Of a stretch of DNA of 64,000 bases, positions 21,161 through 33,115 are shown piece by piece. The stretch covers positions 63,133,001 through 63,197,000 of the forward strand of contig NC_088918.1 of the NCBI RefSeq assembly GCF_963576675.1, read 5' to 3'. The stretch comes from Euphorbia lathyris. Taxonomy: Eukaryota > Streptophyta > Magnoliopsida > Malpighiales > Euphorbiaceae. Made by a program: the position numbers and the translations under genes. A model generated the notes under the pieces. The model was not told where the DNA came from and did no database searches. It was given only the letters and a program-made list of their open reading frames with translations. Positions within the stretch are counted from its first letter, which is position 1; the number at the start of each line of letters is the position of its first letter.

Positions 21161-21724
21161 CAAGGTTGTAAAAAGCGCTAGGCGCTAGTCGAACGGACAG
21201 AGGTCTTAGAGATTAATCGGTTTTGAATTTTTGAATTTTTTTAAATAAATTATTATATAAATACAATTAAAATATAAATTATACTATCTAAAAAATAGTA
21301 ATAATAAATATTTAAGATAAAAAAATATTGTAATATTTTGTTATATTAATATCCTTAAGAATAAAAATAACACATCAATGCCACAATAAGGTAAGCCGCG
21401 TATGGAAGAGTGGAGTCGCCGGTCTTCGTCTTCGTCAGGAAGCGGCATATGGAGGAATCACCAGGTTGAAGAAATGAAATGAGATTAGGTTACGATTTAG
21501 GAATAGATAATATTTTAGTATATTTTATTTCTAATTTTGTTTGAGGGTTCAAATTTTAATTCAATTGAGCGTTTTGATTGGTTAGGTAATAGGACAAAAG
21601 AAATATATATAGATAATATTTTAGGAATATATAATATTTTAATATATTTTATTTCTAATTTTGTTTGAGGGTTGAAATTTTAATTCAATTGAGTGTTTTG
21701 ATTGGTTAGGTAACAGGACAAAAG

Positions 21725-21777
<53 letters not shown>

Positions 21778-21867
21778 TAGATAATATTTTAGTATATTTT
21801 ATTTTTACTTTTGTTTGAGGGTTCAAATTTTAATTCAATTGAGTGTTTTGATTGGTTAGGTAATACG

Positions 21868-21926
<59 letters not shown>

Positions 21927-22114
21927 TATGTAACAAGTTAGGCGGGTAAAAGGCTAGGCTGCGATTTACGATTTGCACCGCTTCGTTCCGCCTTGATCCG
22001 CCTAGGTGGTAATAAAGCGGCCGACCGATTTGATCCGCCCTATTAACGAAAATCAGAGCGGTGTTATGAAAATCTCCGCCTAGGCGGCCGCCTGGCCCGA
22101 TTTTTAGAACACTA
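21161..22114. mobile_element. Non-autonomous hAT-type element in copia-1 (second)
   Basis: It is flanked by an exact 8-base duplication GTGTTTGG (21153-21160 and 22115-22122). The imperfect inverted ends are CAAGGTTGTAAAAAGCG and, reversed, TAGTGTTCTAAAAATCG, with GGCGCTAG and CCTAGGCGG motifs inside. The interior has three copies of an about 130-base unit (with GAGGGTTCAAATTTTAATTC) and two long TA runs. The integrase sequence resumes directly after the right duplication. Confidence 0.87.
21485..21925. repeat. Three-copy internal repeat with TA microsatellites
   Basis: The unit runs from AGATAATATTTTAGTATATT through GAGTGTTTTGATTGGTTAGG. It occurs three times, separated by TA runs at about 21728-21774 and 21873-21921. 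Confidence 0.85.
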
Positions 22115-22122
22115 GTGTTTGG

Positions 22123-24690
22123 ACATCTCCTACATTAAGTTCTAATGGTCATCGTTATTATGTACTTTTCCTCAATCATTATACAAATTTTATTTGGACT
22201 TTTCCTTTGGCTAGCAAATCTCAAGTCTATTCTGCATTTCTCTGCTTTCGTACCTTCCTTCGTACTCAATTTGAGCGTGAGTGTGATAACAGAGGTGAAT
22301 TTAATAATGCTTCCTTTCATGCATTTTTGTCAATCTAATGGTATGGAATTACGTTTTTCCTGTCCCTATACATCATCTCAAAATGGCAAATCTGAACGTA
22401 CAATCCGTACAATTATTAACATAATTCGCACCATTCTCAATCATGCATCCATTCCATTCTCTTTTTGGCACTATGCTGTTGAAATTGCCACTTACCTTCT
22501 TAACATCTATCCTCACAAAATTTTGGGCTATGTTTCTCCTACAACAATTCTTTATCAACGTGATCCAACATATTCCCATTTACGAACCTTTGGATGTCTA
22601 TGCTTTCCTCTCATTCCTTCTTCTTCACGCAATAAGTTAAAAGCCCGTTCCTCCCCTTGCATGTTTTTAGGCTACCCATCAAACCATAGAGGGTACAAAT
22701 GTTTTGATTTATCTAGCAACAAAATTATAATTTCTCGCCATGTCGTCTTTGACGAATCCGTTTTTCCCATTTATGATCATTGCACCGATTGATCCACTGC
22801 CACTAGCGAATTTGCTACTGGCTTGCTGTCTCCCACTTCTATTTTGACTACCATTCCTCCCCATACAACAACCCGATCTCCCCAAACAGCAACCCGATCT
22901 CCCTCTTCAACCCAGCCGCCGCCTACCTCTCCCTCATTACCAATTCCTGCCCGCCCTCCCACTCCTTCCCCACTTAATTCCCCTGCCCCATCTGTATCGC
23001 CTAATTCCTCGCAAAACTCGCCTACTCATGACTTGGCCCCCTCTGTCCCAACGCCCTCCCAAAACTCGCCTACATCCCACAATCTGTCTCATATCCTTCC
23101 GCGCACTGCCGACAATCCTCATATTCACCAAATGGCCACTCATGCCCAACATGACATCTTTAAACCTCGTCGTATGTTGAACTTGTCTGCCTCAACCTCT
23201 CCTCCTATCTCGCCTATCCCAGCTAATCCTTCCATTGTGTTACGTGGTCCAAATTGGACACTAGCCATGACCGATGAATTTGAGGCTCTTATTAAAAATA
23301 AGACGCGGGTCTTTGTACCCCGTCCAAAAAATGCTAATGTTATTTGTAGTTGGTGGATTTTCAGGCACAAAACCAAGTCAGATGGATCATTTGAAAGATA
23401 CAAAGCACGTTTGGTTGGCAACGGTTCAGGACAATTGACTAGCATTGACTGTGGTGAGACGTTTAGCCCTGTAGTTAAGCCGGCTACTATTCGGGTAGTT
23501 CTCAGTATTGCATTAGCTAAAACTTGGAGCCTTCATCAACTGGATGTCAAATATCCTTTCCTTCATGTAGATCTTCATGAGGCTGTTTACATGCACCAAC
23601 CATTGAGGTTTCGTGATCCAGTACACCCAGATCATGTCTGTTTACTTCAGAAATCTTTATATGGACTTAAACAAGCTCCACGGGCCTGGTATCACCGGTT
23701 TACTAATTTTGTCACAACTCTAGGTTTCTCTCACATTGTATCTGATCGCTCTTTATTTGTGTATCATCAAGATTCAGACACAGCCTATCTACTGCTTTAT
23801 GTTGATGACATTGTTCTAGTCACCTCCTCTAACACTCTTTGGGATTCTATCATGTCAAAATTGAGTTCTAAATTTGCAATGAAAGATTTGGGAACACTGC
23901 ACTATTTTTTAGGCATTTCAGTCACCCGCTCATATGGTTCTTTGTTCTTATCACAACGCAAATATGCATCTGAAATCATCCAAAATGCCGGACTTAGCTC
24001 TTGTAATGCCGCCACCACTCCAGTTGATACAAAGCAGAAACTCAGTCTCTCCTCTGGCTCCTCCTATCATGATCCCACTGAATATAGAAGCCTGGCTAGT
24101 TCACTTCAGTACTTGACCGTCACCAGGCCTGATATTTCCTATGTCGTTCAGTAAATTTGTCTGTTTATGCATGATCCAAAAACATCACACATGGCTGCCC
24201 TAAAACAGATTCTTGATCTCAACCTCAACTTCACCACGTCATCTCGCAATCAACCTACCTCATATACCGACGCCGATTGGGAGGGTGTCCCGACACTCGC
24301 CGATCAACTTTTGGCTACTGTGTGTTCCTCCACGACAATTTGATTTTATGGTCAGCTAAACGATAGCCCACTCTATCCCGATCCAGTGTAGAGGCTAAAT
24401 ACTGAAGAGTCGCAAATGTCGTATCGGAAACATGTTGGATCCATAATTTACTTCTCGAGCTTTGCTGCCCCATTCAGAAATCCACAATTGTTTACTGTGA
24501 CAATATCAGTCCAGTTTATCTCACGGGAAATCCAGTTCAACATCATCGCACAAAGCATATCGAAATGGACATCCACTTTGTTCGGGAAAAAGTTACAAAA
24601 GGTGAACTTCATGTCCTACACATTCCATATCACTATCAAGTGGCCGACATATTTACCAAAGGCCTCCCACTTCCGCTATTCGAAGACTTC
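22123..24690 (+). pseudogene. Copia-1 integrase, reverse transcriptase and RNase H
   Basis: The integrase core has the QNGKSERTIRTI block holding the third acidic residue. The usual first catalytic Asp, lying just before the second hAT insertion, appears as Gly (HSGVW at 21143-21160). A proline- and serine-rich linker (22823-23230) is followed by reverse transcriptase with YGLKQAPRAWYHRF and the catalytic LLYVDDIVLV, open to a stop near 24154. RNase H is recognisable in pieces (YTDADWEG, then later the KWPTYLPKASH region that corresponds to the usual ADIFTKGLP end) in several frames. There are multiple frameshifts and stops, so the copy is dead, although its RT frame of about 440 residues is still open. 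Confidence 0.88.
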
Positions 24691-24738
24691 AGGTCTAGTC
24701 TCAATGTTCGTCCTTCGTTCGTTTCGACTACGGGGGTG

Positions 24739-24901
24739 TATTAGATATATATTGTTTATTTGTATTTATCTGTATATTCTGAACAGTTAGTTACTTGATT
24801 ATAGCCACTATAGGATTAGAGTTTTATTATAATTCAGACTGTACTCTGTATATATATGATTCACACATGAATAACAAACCATCAAGAGTTGCACTCTATC
24901 A
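24739..24901 (+). repeat. 3' LTR of copia-1
   Basis: It matches the 5' LTR with a few substitutions and a 3-base deletion (CCATCACTATAGG versus CCACTATAGG). A G-rich polypurine tract (CGGGGG, 24731-24736) precedes it. Confidence 0.9.
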
Positions 24902-24906
24902 AGAAG

Positions 24907-26471
24907 AAGGTGAAATAGTTGGCTAAAAGAATGAAATGCTCGAAGAGAAAATAAGAGTTTAATAACTACATTGCAAAATAGTAAACATAAATTGAATATC
25001 TTATGAATATTCATAGGCAGTAAATTTGATGAGGCAAACTGATCTTGATTTGGAGCTATAGTTACCAAAGCACCAAGCAGTATAGATCTGGGTTCCCCGA
25101 TTCTATTTTTAACCATGAACTCCTCGACCACAGTATCAAGCATAACCAGAAGAAGAAAAATGATATGATACACCTCTAAAAAAATACTCATTTAAGTGCA
25201 TGGGAGCACCAGAATATATTAAAAATGAATTTTTGGCTCATATTACCATGTCAATCAAAACAACTCTGTTAGGTAAAATAATACTCCAAATCAATTGAAT
25301 ATGTAGGACCATAGAATTAGTTATTAGATATTAAATGTTTTTAGCTCAACTTTCTCAAAATCTATAACTAATTTACGGTTAATTTTTTTTTACATATCAA
25401 AATAAGTAAACTGTAATCTAAAAAATAATTTTTAAGGAGACTATATTTAAGAAAAGATATATGATATATGGATGGAATAGTTCTTCAAAATAAAGCATAC
25501 TAAGTAAATTCTTCCAAATTTTATATGCTAAATATGAAGTAAGAAAACCAGGGTCGGATGCATCTTGAGGATACTTGATTCGATCTAATATACATGGAAG
25601 AAAATTGAGAAGTAAACCAAATTTTAACTTTTTTTTGACCGAATTGGACCAAAAACGATAAAAAAAAGTCAACAATTGTGTCCAATTTTGAATTCATGTC
25701 CTTAGATATTCGGTCAAAATAACCCTTAAACTTAAGGAAGATTTGATATGTACATATTAAAGGATTGCAATATAAATCCTAATAAGGGGTCTTGAGGAGT
25801 GGAGTACTCATAGTTTTGCCGAACCACTATAAATCTTCAGGTGTCACAATTTTTGTATCCCTACTATATTTATTATTCAAGCAAGCTTATATTATTCATA
25901 ACTTAATCTGTTAGAAAAATTATTATATCCAGTTAATGGTATTTGATCTGTTTCAAAAAATTTACAAACATTCAATTCCACATCTTTTGTAAAACTAGTT
26001 CTAAAGCATACTATATTTGAACTAAAAATGATTATTTTTTATATTATTAAATAAATCGTTACTAAATATTCAACTCTTAAACTAAATAGTTCACAATAGG
26101 AAAGCAGATGGTAGCAAAAGAAGAAATGAATGGATCATTTACCTCTGCATAGATGCTACCAACCATAGATTTGGCTTCAACAGAGGTACAATCCAACATG
26201 ACTCTCAACACCTAGAAGAATCACATCTCTAATCACACACGCATGGTGCATCTATCAATTGTATTGGAATTTTACTTTTTAAATGTGCTAATCACGAGGT
26301 TTCTTATGTCCCATAACTTATGTCCTATCCTTGACATTGTTTATCCTCAATTTGTTTTTTATGCTTGTTTTCTCAATTACCCTTTGGTTATTTATCAATA
26401 TTGTTCTCATTCCTTTGCCTTGTATTCGCCTATTTCGTATTCGTTCTCTGCCAAGTGTTGAAAGTTTAAAA
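24907..26471 (-). other. Host segment between copia-1 and copia-2, with putative exons
   Basis: On the minus strand 26143-26211 is a 69-base exon-like block (VLRVMLDCTSVEAKSMVGSI) with a TTCTTCTAG acceptor and a GTAAATG donor. A diverged copy at 56096-56155 keeps both signals. Another minus-strand frame at 25020-25180 reads HIIFLLLVMLDTVVEEFMVK and NRIGEPRSILLGALVTIAPN after a TTTTTTTAG acceptor. I do not recognise the gene. The segment 25735-26215 as a whole is homologous to 55735-56165. Confidence 0.45.
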
Positions 26472-26476
26472 GAATC

Positions 26477-26843
26477 TGTTGTGCGGAATTAATGAAAGAT
26501 AAAATAATAAACAATCGAAAAACACAGATTTACGTGGTTCACCAACGTTGTGTTGGCTAGTCCACGGGCAGAAGGAGAATAGTATTATTAGGAGGGAGAG
26601 AAATTCAGATTACGATGATTAGGTTACATAATGGGGTATTTATAATACCCAATCTAACCTAATCCCACTAGGAACCCATGATCCTAATCCCACTAGGAAC
26701 CCATGATCCCAATCCCAATCCAACTAGGAACCCATGATCCCAATCCAACTAGGAACCCATGATCCTAATCCAACTAGGAATCCGAAAACCCAAATCCTAC
26801 TCCGAATAGGAAACGGGATATACTGATTCAAGGCATTACGACA
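26477..26843 (-). repeat. 3' LTR of copia-2
   Basis: Written on the plus strand it runs TGTTGTGCGG to CATTACGACA. It contains five copies of a 24-27 base unit with AACTAGGAACCCATGATCC and a TATTTATAATACCC stretch. Confidence 0.95.
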
Positions 26844-26950
26844 AATCTCCACCTTGACTTGAATCCTCCTGAAAACATAACAGATGCACCCATGATAGTG
26901 CCAGATGAACAGACTTCTCCCTCTGCCTCAGAGTTGCCCCCACAGGGCAA

Positions 26951-29793
26951 CTAGTAATCTCTGACGTTTAGCAAGTCCAAACAGTGTTGAAACTTGCTCT
27001 GTGGAACAGGCTTGGTAAACATGTCAGCCGGATTGTCAGCAGTGCCTACCTTCTTCACCTTGACCCTCTTCTCACTTCTCAAAAAATGATACCTCACGTC
27101 TATATGCTTGGTCCTCTCATGATGAACCTGATCCTTGGCTAAACAGATTGCACTCAAGCTGTCACAATACACTATAGCATGATCATGATGTAGACCAAGA
27201 TCATTAACCAGTCCTTTAAGCCAAATCCCCTCCTTAGCAGCTTCAGTCAGTGCCATATACTCTGCTTCTGTAGTAGACAAAGTCACTGTAGACTGCAAAG
27301 TAGCTTTCCAACTGACAACTGAACCGCCAAGAGTGAAAACATAACCAGTCATAGATCTTCTAGTGTCAACATCTCCAACATAATCAGAGTCTGAAAAACC
27401 TGTCACCAAACACTCTGTATCACCTCCATAAATAAGACCAACGTCAGATGTACCTTTTAGGTACCAAAAGATCCTCTTCACAGCTTGCCAATGCTCCTTG
27501 CCAGGTTCACCCATAAACCTGCTAACAACACTAACAGACTGTGCAAGATTAGGTCTAGTGCAGACCATTGCATACATCAAGCTTCCTACTGCACTAGCAT
27601 AGGGAACTCGAGACATGTACTCCTTCTCTTCAGAAGACTTAGGTGCAAAAGCAATAGACAGATGTGCACTTGCAGCACTAGGAGTATTTATGGGCTTTGC
27701 GGTAGACATGCCAAATCTTGACAAGATCTTTTGAATATAGCCCTTCTGTGACAGAAAAAGTTTCCTTTTGCTTCTGTCCCTGTAAATCTCTATTACCAGA
27801 ATTTTCCGAGCTGCACCTAAATCCTTCATCTCAAACTCTGCGCTGAGAAGACCCTTCAACTTCTGAATGTCGTGCTTCTTCCTTGCAGCTATCAACATGT
27901 CATCTACATATAACACCAGATAGATAAAAGACTTATCTTCTAGTTTATTGTAATAGACACAACAATCATATGGGCTCCTGGTGTAGCCCAGCTGCATCAT
28001 GTAGCTATCAAACCTCTTATACCACTGCCTGGGAGACTGCTTAAGTCCATACAAGGACTTCTTCAACTTGCAAACATAATTCTCCTTCCCAGGAATCTGG
28101 AAACCATCTGGTTGGGTCATGTAGATCTCTTCCTCCAAATCTCCATGCAGAAAGGCTGTCTTTACATCAAGTTGCTCAAGCTCCAAATCCTGATGTGTAA
28201 CTATAGCTAGCAACACTCTAATGGAGGTGTCTCTGACTACTGGTGAGAATATCTCATTATAATCCACTCCTTCTCTTTGATTGAAACCTCTAGCAACAAC
28301 TCTAGCCTTATACTTGTCTCCCTCTGTAGGTGATATCCCTTCCTTTATCTTGAGAACCCACTTGCAAGTGATAATCTTTCTCCCTGGAGGTGGTATGACT
28401 AAATCCCATGTTTGATTCTTATGAAGGGACTCCATCTCATCTCCCATAGCAGCAAGCCATTTCTCAGAATCGGCGCCTGAAACAGCTTCCTGGTAAGTTG
28501 ATGGTTCACGAGTGTCCACCTCTTCAGCAACCTGTAGTGCATAGCCCACCATGTCCTCATACCTCTTAGGTGGCCTAACTCCAACCCTCCTTGGTCGATC
28601 TTGAGCTAAGCTACGATGTGTAGCTTCAGATGGTTGAGAAACTGATGGTGTAGACTCTGGTAGCTCTACTTCCGCTTCTAACTCTTGTTCCTTCAAGCCA
28701 CTCTCACTCTGTATGACTTGAAACTCCACCTGTTTATAAATGGTATCAGTTTCTGTTGCAGTTATAGGCTTCACAATGGGTCTAAGCACAGATTTTTCGT
28801 CAAAGACTACATTTCTGCTCAAAATGACCCTTTTCTCTGATGGACCCCAGATCCTGAAGCCTTTAACTCCATCTCTATAGCCTACGAACACTCCCTTCTT
28901 GGCTCTTGGTTCTAGCTTACCCTCATTAACATGGTAGTAAGCTGTGCATCCAAAAGCTTTCAAATTTGAGTAATCAGTAACCTTTCCTGACCACATTTCT
29001 GTAGGCGTCTTGAGTTGTATGTCGGTGTGTGGTCCGCAGTTAATCAGATAACATGCTGTTTTCACCGCTTCAGCCCAGAATCTTCTTTCTAACCCAGCGT
29101 TAGAGAGCATGCACCTCACCCTCTCCAGTAATGTCTGGTTCATTCGTTCAGCTACACCATTTTGTTGCGGTGTATTCCTGACTGTGTGATGTCGAGCAAT
29201 CCCTTCATCCTTACAGAACTGATCAAACTCAAACGAACAGAATTCCAGACCATTATCAGTTCGTAGCCTCTTTATCTTCTTTCCTGTTTGGTTTTCCACC
29301 AATGCTTTCCACTGCGTGAAATTCTTGAAAGCTTCACTTTTATGCTTCATCATGATGACCCAGGTCATCCTTGAATAATCATCAATCAGAGACATAAAAT
29401 ATCTGTGACCTCCCAAAGACTCAACTCGAGATGGACCCCAACAATCAGAGTGGATGTAATCAAGTGTGTCTTTTGTTATGTGAATAGCTTTGGGAAACTT
29501 GCTGCGATGTAGTTTCCCAAAGACACAGTGCTCACAAAGCTCCAGACTCTTGACCTTATGACCACCAAGAAGATCATCCTTTGATAGAATCTGCATCCTT
29601 CTTTCGCCCATATGACCAAGTCTCATATGCCATATCTTTGTCATATCCTCCTGGTCAATCTCTGACGATGCAGCATTAGCTGAACCTGTAACAGTGGAAC
29701 CTTGCAAGAAATACAAAGTACCATACTTCACACCTTTCAGAATCACATCAGAACCTTTATAGACATGTAGAACTCCATCTTTTCCTGACCAGC
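26951..29793 (-). CDS. Copia-2 pol, second part: integrase, reverse transcriptase, RNase H
   Basis: It continues the polyprotein that starts at 48190, cut by Tat-2 within the sequence just after protease. Domains in order: GAG-pre-integrase zinc part ([13 protein letters not shown] ... CEHCVFGK), integrase core with [15 protein letters not shown] and [10 protein letters not shown] (D, D, E all present), a linker, reverse transcriptase with [38 protein letters not shown] and the catalytic LYVDDMLI, then RNase H with [18 protein letters not shown] and [10 protein letters not shown]. It ends [14 protein letters not shown] and a stop. No frameshift or premature stop was seen in about 947 residues. 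It would reverse-transcribe and integrate copia RNA. Confidence 0.95.
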
Positions 29794-32700
29794 TATAGAC
29801 ACCGGGGTCGGAGGACCGATGAAGAAAAATCATAAAAAGGGATCCAAATCAGTCGATTGAAATAAATGATGAGTCAATAAAAAATAAAAAAAACGTTGTT
29901 CGAAGGAACCGTGAAGACCGGTTTGATCGAATTCGGAAATCGAATCGAGATGACGGACGAATCGGTTCCGCGAGTGAAATCTTAAATCGTCTCGCCGAGT
30001 TCGGGGTATTTCACGCCCTTTTCCTATTAATTTTATTATTAATAAAATCTCGGGACGATAGAGGGTTTTATTTTGGTATTCGAGCAATCCAAAAAATATA
30101 TACATGGTTTTGTAAAAAGATCGATTTTATAAAAAGCTAATTTTATAAAATCGGTTTTGACAAAAATCATTTTCGATGAAAATCGTTATGGATTTTGGTT
30201 AATTTTAGGTGTATTTTATTTGTTTAACTATTTATTTTTATTTTATTATTATTATATATATAAACGCGGCCCCGTCGGGGGCCGCTATTTTCGTCACGGG
30301 CCGTTGGACGGCCCGTGACGGGGCTGGGCCGCCAGGCCCAGCCCAATAGCACTTGGCTTTTGGCCAAGTGCAATTTGGCTGCACTTGGCCAAAGCCAAGT
30401 GCTTTTATTTTTCTTTTTTTTAAAAAAAATAAAATAATAAAATAAAATAATAATAATAATAATAATAATAATCATAACAATAAAGATAATAATGAATAAG
30501 CTCATCTAGCTTGCCTTTGGCTCCAAGTTGGCTTGGAGCCAAAAATAAATGAAGTTTGGGGTTCCATTTGCCTATAAATAGGATGGAGCCCAAGGCAAAG
30601 GGGAGGAGGAAATTGGACCCGAACCTCTGGAAAAATTCGGCGAGACCCGAACAAAGCAAAAAAAAAACACCAAAAATCCGACTCTAAACACTAATCAATC
30701 GACTTGATTTGGACTCCGTTATCGATGAAAAGGTAAAATCCGAGGAACTAGACCCATTTATTGTGTTTTTATTGTTCTTCATTGTTCAATAATATTTACT
30801 TAATTTTTGTTTACTATTTGAATAAGTATTTGGTTTTGATTTTAAAATAAAACTTCGTTTTGGATCCCAATACGAACCGTGATCCGATTCAAGGGTAGTT
30901 CGGGATCCAAACGTCGTAGATCCGTGTGTTTATAAACGTTTGAACCATTATTTTCAATAAAACGTTGTTTTAGAATCCTCCGTTACAAACCATGACCCGA
31001 TTTGGGGTAGTTTGGGGGCTAAAATGATGAAATAGAGTAGATCTGCCATTTTTATTAAATCTGGAAATTGAGGGATTGATTGTGATATTTTGAGAATTTC
31101 TGTCGCAAACTGCAGTTTAGTGACGGAGTTTTTGTCACTAAATCTGCTGTAATTTTTAAATAATTTTCTAAAGTGGGTTGCATTTATTTTGACGGTATAT
31201 ACTATATTTCATTGATTGTGTTTTATATTACTTACTAATTTTCACTATTAACATATTCCTTTTACTCTCCCTTTTATTTTATTATAATGATATAAATATA
31301 CATATATTATTTCCATTTTCATTTTAACTTTTAATTCTTTCATTTTGCTATACATATAATTCACTTATTTTGTTATTAATAGGTTCTTACTTTATATGGG
31401 TATAAGGGTAGCATATATCTATTTTATGTATAGGTTTATTTAGGTTGGGTATTTTTGGTCCTTTTCGGATTTGATGTGAGAGCAGGGACTGTTTTGGATA
31501 TTTTACACTTTATTGGTTATTGAGTTTTTTTATTAATTTGTAGGATGTGTTTTAAGGATAAATCCATAGATAAGGGTATATTAGAGTATTATTTTGTGTT
31601 TTAATCTTTTTTGGGGTTATACACACATATATTTAATAGTGTGAATAATATTGTCTTTTGGGCATTTTTCATTCTAACTACTTTTGGGGTTTATTAATAT
31701 TTAAGGAGTATTTAGTTTATTAGTTTAGCACATTTAATAGGAAAAACTATTTTGGGGGGTTATTTTCTATGAATCCATTATGTAAAAACTGTTTGGAGTT
31801 AAAAGTTATTTTCTTATTTATGAACCTTGTTCATTGTTTTTACATGTTTTTAATTAAAATAAAATGGTATTATATCTAGTATTATTTTCATTACTATTTT
31901 TACCTATTAATAATCTTAATATATATATATATTCTCTTTACCTCATTTTTAATCTATAGGTATAATTACCATTTCTACTAAAAATGTATATATATGTATA
32001 TATTTCTTCTTCTCCCTTTGACATCTATATGTATATATTTCAAAGGTATTTGGTTGGGTGAGTTTTGGATTAAAATAGTTAATTGTTGTAAATATGTTCA
32101 AGTGAGGATTAATTTGAGGGAAAAGGGGAAAATGAACTACAAAAAGAGATTCCAATTTGGTTACTTAAACTAAATATTTCTAGAGGTTCCTAACGTAAAT
32201 AAAAGGTTTTTAGTTCTTTATCATTCTCAAACGTCTTCCTAAAATATCACGTTTTGAAACCTTAATCCGTTCCAATGGCAGATTAAGCGAGCCTTGTAAT
32301 TAAAAGCGTTTTCCGGAAAATAATAGAGTTTTGAATCGTTTTCCTATCTAAACGGTTTTGTACAAAAGCAAATGGACTTGTATGCTTAATCACGTTTTTG
32401 GTTAAAACTTCTTGTTCAAAGTTTTCAAAACGCTCGAGTCGTTCCAACGGCGATTCGAGTGAACATCATGTAAATTAACGGGGTTTTGAAACGTACCTAA
32501 ATCGTTCCAACGACGATTAAGGCACGAACCATTTAAATAAACTCGTTTTTGGGAGTGAGCTTAGTTTAGAGTTAATATGTAAATTAAAGCACAAAACACA
32601 CTATGAATAAAATCAATTCTTCCCTCTCCCCCTCTCTCTCCTATGTATTTTAAATTTATGCAAAATGGGTGATTCTTTACTAAACTGGCTTTCAATAACA

Positions 32701-33095
32701 TGCTCAAAACGGTTTTCAAAGCGAGAAAGAAAAGGTTTCAAATGAATTTTAAACTTAAAGAAATATGCGATTAGTCCGTTATCGCCTAACACGCTGAGTA
32801 GGAGGCCGGTGGTTCATAACCGGGCGATGTCTGGGTGCTAGTAGCCTTTCTCCGGAAAGGAGCTAGCCTTCTCGGCTCGTACCTAAGTTTCCCGAACCCT
32901 CACCGGTCTCCCGCAAGGGATCGGTGTTCATTTTCCCATTCGTGGGTGGCGACTCTTCCATACTCCGAGCTCCGGTCCTGCCGAGCAGCTTGATTCCACG
33001 ATTGGTTGCTTTCGGCGCCAATCACCGCTTACGTCGCCATGAGGTGTCCACCCCCCGGTCCGCCCGGGCGAGGCCGTTCGGCACCTCGTCTAACA
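29794..33095 (+). repeat. 5' LTR of Tat-2
   Basis: It starts TATAGACACC (the 3' copy has TGTAGACACC, so the first G has mutated to A) and ends TCTAACA. It has hairpins and a TATA box in U3 and three TTCCAAYGG stem-loops near 32261-32530. Its last 300 bases match Tat-1 closely. Confidence 0.95.
30266..30582 (+). promoter_or_regulatory. Palindrome cluster and TATA box in U3 of the Tat-2 5' LTR
   Basis: There are five perfect or near perfect hairpins in a row: 30266-30285 (8-base arms), 30293-30319 (12-base arms GTCACGGGCCGT), 30321-30344 (10-base arms GGGCTGGGCC), 30349-30371 and 30381-30402 (both with GCACTTGGC arms). After an AT-rich spacer comes GGCTCCAAG-TTGG-CTTGGAGCC (about 30511-30540). 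The TATA box TATAAATA lies in the short palindrome CCTATAAATAGG at 30571-30582. The 3' LTR has the same cluster. Read directly; the promoter role is inferred. Confidence 0.7.
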
Positions 33096-33097
33096 AG

Positions 33098-33115
33098 TGG
33101 CGACTCTGTTGGGGA
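33098..33115 (+). other. Primer binding site of Tat-2
   Basis: TGGCGACTCTGTTGGGGA begins two bases after the LTR end. It starts with TGG, complementary to the CCA end of a tRNA, as expected for minus-strand priming. I do not name the tRNA. Confidence 0.75.

Larger units (their letters stand above)
18178..24901 (+). mobile_element. Copia-1: decayed Ty1/copia retrotransposon
   Basis: The LTRs are about 165 bases, 18178-18343 and 24739-24901, and differ at only a few positions. The target duplication AGAAG lies at 18173-18177 and 24902-24906. The 3' LTR is preceded by GGGGG and TG; the 5' LTR seems to lack that TG. A primer site matching initiator methionine tRNA follows the 5' LTR. The coding region has gag, protease, integrase, reverse transcriptase and RNase H, all with frame breaks. 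Two hAT-type elements (20217-21071 and 21161-22114) interrupt the integrase region, and a 136-base tandem duplication lies just before. Confidence 0.93.

Noticed and set aside
29830..30105. Minus-strand frame of 91 residues conserved in both Tat-2 LTRs
   Set aside because: Conservation only reflects the near identity of the two LTRs; there is no counterpart in Tat-1.
30224..30659. Minus-strand frames in the Tat-2 LTR (also at 44222-44641)
   Set aside because: They cross the palindromes and AT-rich repeats of U3, and the translation has no recognisable family.
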